In this document: positions 58,636 through 64,000 of the stretch, piece by piece
How the letters are laid out: every line of letters starts with the position of its first letter
How positions within the stretch are numbered: the stretch's first letter is position 1
Assembly: GCF_001641285.1 (NCBI RefSeq)
Contig: NZ_CP014841.1
Location: forward strand, 3,224,001-3,288,000
DNA length: 64,000 nt
Source: Dyella thiooxydans
GTDB lineage: Bacteria; Pseudomonadota; Gammaproteobacteria; Xanthomonadales; Rhodanobacteraceae
Direction of reading: 5' to 3'
Made by a program: the position numbers and the translations under genes
Notes under the pieces: generated by a model
What the model saw: the letters and a program-made list of their open reading frames with translations, nothing else
What the model was told of the DNA's origin: nothing
Database searches by the model: none

Positions 58636-59105
58636 GGTGACCAGAAGGCGTCCAGTCGCGCGTTGCCGGGCTCGAGCGCGCCGTTGAGGTGCAGCACCGC
58701 CAGGCCGGCGGGCGGCATGCCGCGGAACTCGTCCGATCGCCCCTCCACCAGCAGGGCGACCAGCCGCTCGATGCCCGGGTTGTGGCCGACCACCATCACC
58801 GTGGCCACGCTCTCGTGTTCGTCGAGCAGGGCGAGCAGCTCGCCGGGCGTGGCGTCGTAGATCTCCTCGGCGTAGGCGAGCTCCGGCGCGTGATCCAGTG
58901 CCTCCATCGCCAGCTGCGCGGTGGCGCGGGTGCGCTCGGCGGGCGAGCAGAGCACCCGCTGTGGCCGCGCGCCGTGCCGGGCCAGCCAGCTGCCGGCGGC
59001 GCGCGCTTCCTGTTCGCCGTGCCCGCTAAGTCGCCGCTCGCGGTCATCGTCGCCCGGGCTGGCGGGCAGGGCTTCGGCGTGTCGCAACAGGATGAGTTCG
59101 AGCAT
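58632..59105 (-). CDS. sixA: phosphohistidine phosphatase SixA-like
   Basis: A 157-residue histidine phosphatase. RHAEA with catalytic His9 is at the start (LILLRHAEALPASPGDDDRE), RVLCSPAERTRATAQLA is the conserved Ser-Pro region, and VMVVGHNPGIERLVALL carries the second His. SixA removes phosphate from histidine-containing phosphotransfer proteins, such as the PTS-nitrogen protein NPr. That could connect to the NtrBC system in the same window, but nothing here proves it. It begins the operon with yceI. Confidence 0.9.
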   Translation of the reverse strand: MLELILLRHAEALPASPGDDDRERRLSGHGEQEARAAGSWLARHGARPQRVLCSPAERTRATAQLAMEALDHAPELAYAEEIYDATPGELLALLDEHESVATVMVVGHNPGIERLVALLVEGRSDEFRGMPPAGLAVLHLNGALEPGNARLDAFWSP

Positions 59106-59153
59106 GCATGACTCCGGATCGGCCGGGCGGGTCGCACCCGGGCCTGGTTTGGT

Positions 59154-59786
59154 TCAATGGGCGCGCTTGATCCAGCGCAACAGGGCCTTCCAGTCGTCCT
59201 GATGACTGCGCACGTTCTCCGACTGGTAATCGAAAATGCCCTTGCCCAGGGCCGCGAGCAGCACGTAGGCCTGGCTGTCGCGCAGCTGGGCGGCGATCGG
59301 GAAGGGCGTCGCCTCGCCGAGCTGGGCGACCGCGTCCTGGCTGGCGTGTGTCCAAGGCTTGAGCCGGTTGGCCACCAGCGCCACCGGCAGCTTGCCGCGC
59401 TTGATGCGTGGGATCTGCCCGAGTTCCTCGATGAAGGCGAGGGTGGCGTCCATGTCGAAGCTCGAGGGCAGCACCGGCACCAGCAGCACGTCCGCCGCCT
59501 CCAGGTAAGGCTCCAGGTCGCGTTCGGTAACGCCCGCCGGGGTGTCGATCAGGGCCCGCTCGGTGTCCTCCGGGAGCTTGCCCAGTGCCTTGCGACCACC
59601 TTCCAGTGCGAGCACGCCGGGAACGCCTTCCGGCCGGCGGGCCGCCCAGCGGAACGAGGAATGCTGCCGGTCGGCGTCGATGATAGCCGTGCGTTTGCCC
59701 GCCTGGGACCAGTGCGAAGCGAGCTGTGTGACCACCGTGCTCTTGCCGCAACCGCCCTTGCTGCTTGCCACCAGCACCGTAAGCAT
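59154..59786 (-). CDS. ParA-family ATPase, orphan
   Basis: A 210-residue Walker-type ATPase. The deviant Walker A is VASSKGGCGKSTVVTQLASH (residues 6-25), then IDADRQHSSFRW with a Walker A' Asp, and LIDTPAG as Walker B. It has no helix-turn-helix N-terminus. No ParB or parS is adjacent, so it is an orphan. Many such proteins position cargo other than chromosomes. It lies upstream of sixA in the same direction with a gap of 48 bp, so co-expression is possible. Confidence 0.9.
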   Translation of the reverse strand: MLTVLVASSKGGCGKSTVVTQLASHWSQAGKRTAIIDADRQHSSFRWAARRPEGVPGVLALEGGRKALGKLPEDTERALIDTPAGVTERDLEPYLEAADVLLVPVLPSSFDMDATLAFIEELGQIPRIKRGKLPVALVANRLKPWTHASQDAVAQLGEATPFPIAAQLRDSQAYVLLAALGKGIFDYQSENVRSHQDDWKALLRWIKRAH

Positions 59787-59876
59787 CGGCCTGACTCCGC
59801 GCGGGTAAGTGGGGCCAAGCCTACTGTGAGAGCGGTGCGGCGGGAACCCGGGGCGATGGGGAGGGCGGCCCCGAGC

Positions 59877-60920
59877 TCAGGGTGCGACGGTCGACGCGGT
59901 GGGTGCGATCGCGGCGGCCTCGCTGGCGCCCGGGGCGTCGAGCGGGATGCCCTCGTCGCGCAGCGCCGCCAGCATCAGGCTCATCTCGGTGCCGCCGTTG
60001 CGGGCGAGCGCCAGCAGGTGCTGCGCCAGTGCCTTGTCGCCGGCGGCACGGGCGGACAAGGCGGCGAAGTTGCGCACTTCCCAGGCGAGGTTGGTCATCT
60101 CCGCGCGGGCGGCGGCCTGGGCCTCGGGGTCGTCCGACAGCGTCTCGCGCAGATGCAGGCCGAGCGAGCGCGCCAGCGGGCTGGAGCCCCACTCCAGCAG
60201 ATGGGCAAGCTGCAGGCAGCTCTGCCGGATCGCCGGATCATCCTTGCCGTCTTCGCACAGCCGTGCGGTCGCCTGCATGCCCGGCTGGGGGGCCGGCAGC
60301 AGTCCGCTGACCCCGAACACCATCACCACCTGGACCCCCCAGGCCCCGGCCGCGGAGCCGGGATCGATCGCCGCCGGGGGCGGGGGCAGCGTGCCGACGG
60401 TGGTCGCCAGCGCCTGCAGCGCGGTACCGGTGTAGTCGTCGTAGAGCTTGGCTCCGGCGGCACGACGCAGGTCCTCGCGAGCGTCGCCGCGGCGCTCGTT
60501 GGCGCTGTCCTGACCCAGCTTGAGCAGCCAGATCGCGGCATTGTCGCCGGCTTCAGCGGTGAGTGCGGCGAGTGCGTCGGCGTTCGGGCAGGTCCGGGCC
60601 GCGGCGTCGCAGTCGGTCAGGCGGGCCCATTGCGCCGCCGGGCTGGCGTCGTCGGCGCGGGCGGCGCGGGTGATCAGGGCGTGGAAGTTCGTCGAGGACG
60701 GCTGGTTCGGCAACGGCCGGGCCAGCAGGGCGGCGCCGAGCAGGGGCATCGCATCGGCGCGCGGCGCCAGCACACTCACCAGGTCGCGCTGGAAGCTGAC
60801 CAGCGCCTGCGCGCGGGTCGTGGCCGGCGAGGGCGCCGCCTTGTCCCGCGCCATCGTGGCCATCGGCAGGCTCGCGAGGCCCAGCATCAGGCTGATGGCC
60901 AGTCGTCGGCGTACTCGCAT
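59877..60920 (-). CDS. periplasmic hypothetical protein
   Basis: A 347-residue protein. ATG 60920 (MRVRRRLAISLMLGLASLPM) is chosen over the TTG at 60944 because AGGGA precedes it and a clear signal peptide (residues 1-24, ending ATMA) begins there. The mature part is almost all alpha-helix, rich in Ala, with repeated patterns like AQWARLTDCDAAARTCPNAD and LLKLGQDSANERRGDARED, suggesting a solenoid similar to TPR or Sel1. No catalytic motif is visible. It may be an envelope-associated scaffold. I do not recognise the family. Confidence 0.75.
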   Translation of the reverse strand: MRVRRRLAISLMLGLASLPMATMARDKAAPSPATTRAQALVSFQRDLVSVLAPRADAMPLLGAALLARPLPNQPSSTNFHALITRAARADDASPAAQWARLTDCDAAARTCPNADALAALTAEAGDNAAIWLLKLGQDSANERRGDAREDLRRAAGAKLYDDYTGTALQALATTVGTLPPPPAAIDPGSAAGAWGVQVVMVFGVSGLLPAPQPGMQATARLCEDGKDDPAIRQSCLQLAHLLEWGSSPLARSLGLHLRETLSDDPEAQAAARAEMTNLAWEVRNFAALSARAAGDKALAQHLLALARNGGTEMSLMLAALRDEGIPLDAPGASEAAAIAPTASTVAP

Positions 60921-61082
60921 GGATGCAGGTCCCTTGGCATGCAAAGCGGCAAGCGTACCGCTTGCGGATTAAGCCTGGCTGATCCGCGGGTCGACGTGGT
61001 CATCCCGCGCCGTCCCGGGTTGTTACCATCGGAGTCTTTGCCGCGCATGACGCGCGCCATCGTGCGATCACCGGAGACGCGA

Positions 61083-61277
61083 GTGGATACCTTCAATCAT
61101 CTCGACGGCGCCATGCCCTGGTTCGCTGGGTGGGGAACCCTCGCCCTGGTCAACGCCGGGCTGGCGCAGGGCAAGAACCGCAGCGGCCTGTTGTGGTTCG
61201 CCCTGTCGTTGCTGCTCGGACCGGTGGCGACGCTGGCGCTGGTGGTGCTGCCGAAGGTCCGGCAGACGCTGTTCTGA
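61083..61277 (+). CDS. small membrane protein (64 aa)
   Basis: From GTG 61083 with GGAG six bases before it; ATG 61047 would add 12 residues. It contains DTFNHLDGAMPWFAGWGTLA, GLAQGKNRSGLLWFALSLLL and GPVATLALVVLP, with one or two hydrophobic helices. It looks like the short-chain relative of the antitermination/glycine-zipper-type small membrane proteins but no family match is certain. It lies convergent to speE, 63 bp away. Confidence 0.65.
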   Translation: MDTFNHLDGAMPWFAGWGTLALVNAGLAQGKNRSGLLWFALSLLLGPVATLALVVLPKVRQTLF

Positions 61278-61340
61278 CATATCGACGGGCGCACCGGGGC
61301 GGTCAGCCGGCTTCCGCGGCCGCCGCCGAACCGGTCGGGC

Positions 61341-62195
61341 TTACTCGCCCAGTGCCTCGCGCATGAACTCCGGCTGCGCCAGCGCGGCCTTGTGGATCTC
61401 GGCGTTGTAGTAGCGGGTGGCGAAGTTCTTGGCCGCCGCGCCGCGCTCGCGGAAGCCGGACAGCTCGCCGCCCTTGCGCACCATGGTGCAGCTCCACCAG
61501 CCGGTCGGGTAGCACGGCTGCGGGAACGGCAGGGTCTTCACCGCGCTGAAGCCGGCGGTGCGCATCGCGGCCCGCATCGACTTGATCAGCTCGATGTGCG
61601 CCAGCGGCGACTCCGACTGCTGCACCAGAATGCCGCCGTGCCGCAGCGCCTTGTAGCAGCTGGCGTAGAACGCGGCGTTGAACAGGCCTTCGGCCGGGCC
61701 GACCGGGTCGGTCGAGTCGACGATGATCAGGTCCAGCGATTCCGGCTCCGCCTCGGCCATGTACTTGATGCCGTCGATGAACAGCAGCTCGGCGCGCGGG
61801 TCGTTGTTGGACTCGCACAGCTCCGGGAAGTACTGCTCGGCGAGGCGGGTCACGCGCTCGTCGATCTCCACCTGGGTGGCCTTCTCCACTTCCTCGTGCT
61901 TGAGCACCTCGCGCAGGGTGCCGCAGTCGCCGCCGCCGATGATCACCACGCGCTTGGCGCGGGCGTGGGTGAACAGCGCCGGGTGGGTCATCATCTCGTG
62001 GTAGAGGAAGTTGTCGCGGCTGGTCAGCATCACGCAGCCGTCGATCACCATCAGGTTGCCCCAGTCGGTGGTCTGGTGGATCTCGATGGTCTGGAACGGG
62101 GTCTTCTCGGCGTGCAGCTGCTTCTCCACGCGAAAACCGATGGAGGAGCCGGAGGCCTGGTGGGCTTCGGTGAACCAGCTGGGTTGCTGCGACAT
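61341..62195 (-). CDS. speE: spermidine synthase
   Basis: A 284-residue aminopropyltransferase from ATG 62195 (MSQQPSWFTEAHQASGSSIG); an in-frame extension upstream overlaps the promoter. It has YHEMMTHPALFTHARAKRVV, the decarboxylated-SAM-binding GGGDCGTLREVLKHEEVEKA, and DLIIVDSTDPVGPAEGLFNA, where Asp is the catalytic base. It transfers an aminopropyl group to putrescine, the product of the agmatine route started by SpeA encoded divergently at 62456. The two genes share a 260-bp intergenic region. Confidence 0.96.
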   Translation of the reverse strand: MSQQPSWFTEAHQASGSSIGFRVEKQLHAEKTPFQTIEIHQTTDWGNLMVIDGCVMLTSRDNFLYHEMMTHPALFTHARAKRVVIIGGGDCGTLREVLKHEEVEKATQVEIDERVTRLAEQYFPELCESNNDPRAELLFIDGIKYMAEAEPESLDLIIVDSTDPVGPAEGLFNAAFYASCYKALRHGGILVQQSESPLAHIELIKSMRAAMRTAGFSAVKTLPFPQPCYPTGWWSCTMVRKGGELSGFRERGAAAKNFATRYYNAEIHKAALAQPEFMREALGE

Positions 62196-62455
62196 GACGG
62201 GTGTTCCTGGCGACGCGTAAGGGGATGGGGATACGTAAAGACCGCGTATTGTAGCGAGTTCCCCCGGGTCCCGGGGGACACGCACCAGTCATCCGGCCCC
62301 GCTACAATGCGCGCCTGGCGCTCCCCGGCCGCGGCCGCGCGGAACGCCTCAAGGTCTTCCCGGCCCCGCGGCGTGCGAGGCTTCCGGCCGGTAGACCTCC
62401 TGCTCTCGTCAAGGCTCGCCGCTGCGACTTCCGTTTGCACAAGGAGATACCGTCC

Positions 62456-64000
<1,545 letters not shown>

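Noticed and set aside
59157..61277. 706-codon plus-strand frame
   Set aside because: Antisense to the ParA-like and hypothetical genes; only its last 64 codons (61083-61277) look like a gene.

Overview
The window is high-GC chromosomal DNA from a gammaproteobacterium. The Xanthomonas-type integron attC sites, and the housekeeping genes (NtrBC, SpeA/SpeE, a FadI-like thiolase, SixA), suggest the Xanthomonadales/Lysobacterales, possibly a Rhodanobacteraceae-like genus. That placement is inference; there is no rRNA to confirm it.

Layout. (1) 1-2.9 kb: the N-terminal part of a DUF1998-type DEAD/DEAH helicase (minus strand) and a secreted TonB-domain protein. (2) 3.1-8.2 kb: an AT-richer cytoplasmic trypsin-like protease and a large membrane-embedded patatin-like phospholipase. 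(3) 8.5-12.7 kb: a complete chromosomal integron with an intact integrase on the minus strand, an attI region, and eight cassettes all on the plus strand, separated by seven attC sites of 57-60 bp. Cargo includes a Tsi6-like immunity protein, a possible YezG-type immunity protein, a small P-loop kinase and a cysteine-rich protein. (4) 12.9-17.5 kb: a tight four-gene NAD operon (NadM-Nudix, NadV, an SPFH/band-7 protein, an NAD-kinase-like protein).

(5) 17.5-43.2 kb: an accessory island of visibly lower GC, starting with an IS3-family orfB remnant and ending with a complete IS256-family element. It consists mostly of regulator-enzyme modules, usually divergent: TetR with NmrA/SnoaL; MarR with isochorismatase-like hydrolase and MFS exporter; TetR with O-methyltransferase and epimerase; GlxA with DJ-1 (twice, once with an SDR); AraC with aldo/keto reductase, epimerase or SDR; TetR with alpha/beta hydrolase; an epoxide hydrolase; a truncated LysR. 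Several modules are paralogous and some genes are decayed, which suggests growth by duplication and transfer of small redox/electrophile-response units. Strong operator palindromes lie in several divergent promoters. (6) 43.2-45.6 kb: debris of an AAA_13 ATPase and three small orphan genes.

(7) 45.6-64 kb: core chromosome. It holds ntrB-ntrC, a GNAT acetyltransferase, DUF4126 protein, flavin disulfide reductase-like protein, a PAS-GGDEF-EAL protein, a thiolase, a TonB-domain protein, a gene run on the minus strand (ParA-like ATPase, SixA, YceI, phospholipase D lipoprotein), two uncharacterised proteins, spermidine synthase, and the start of biosynthetic arginine decarboxylase. No rRNA, tRNA or CRISPR array was recognised.
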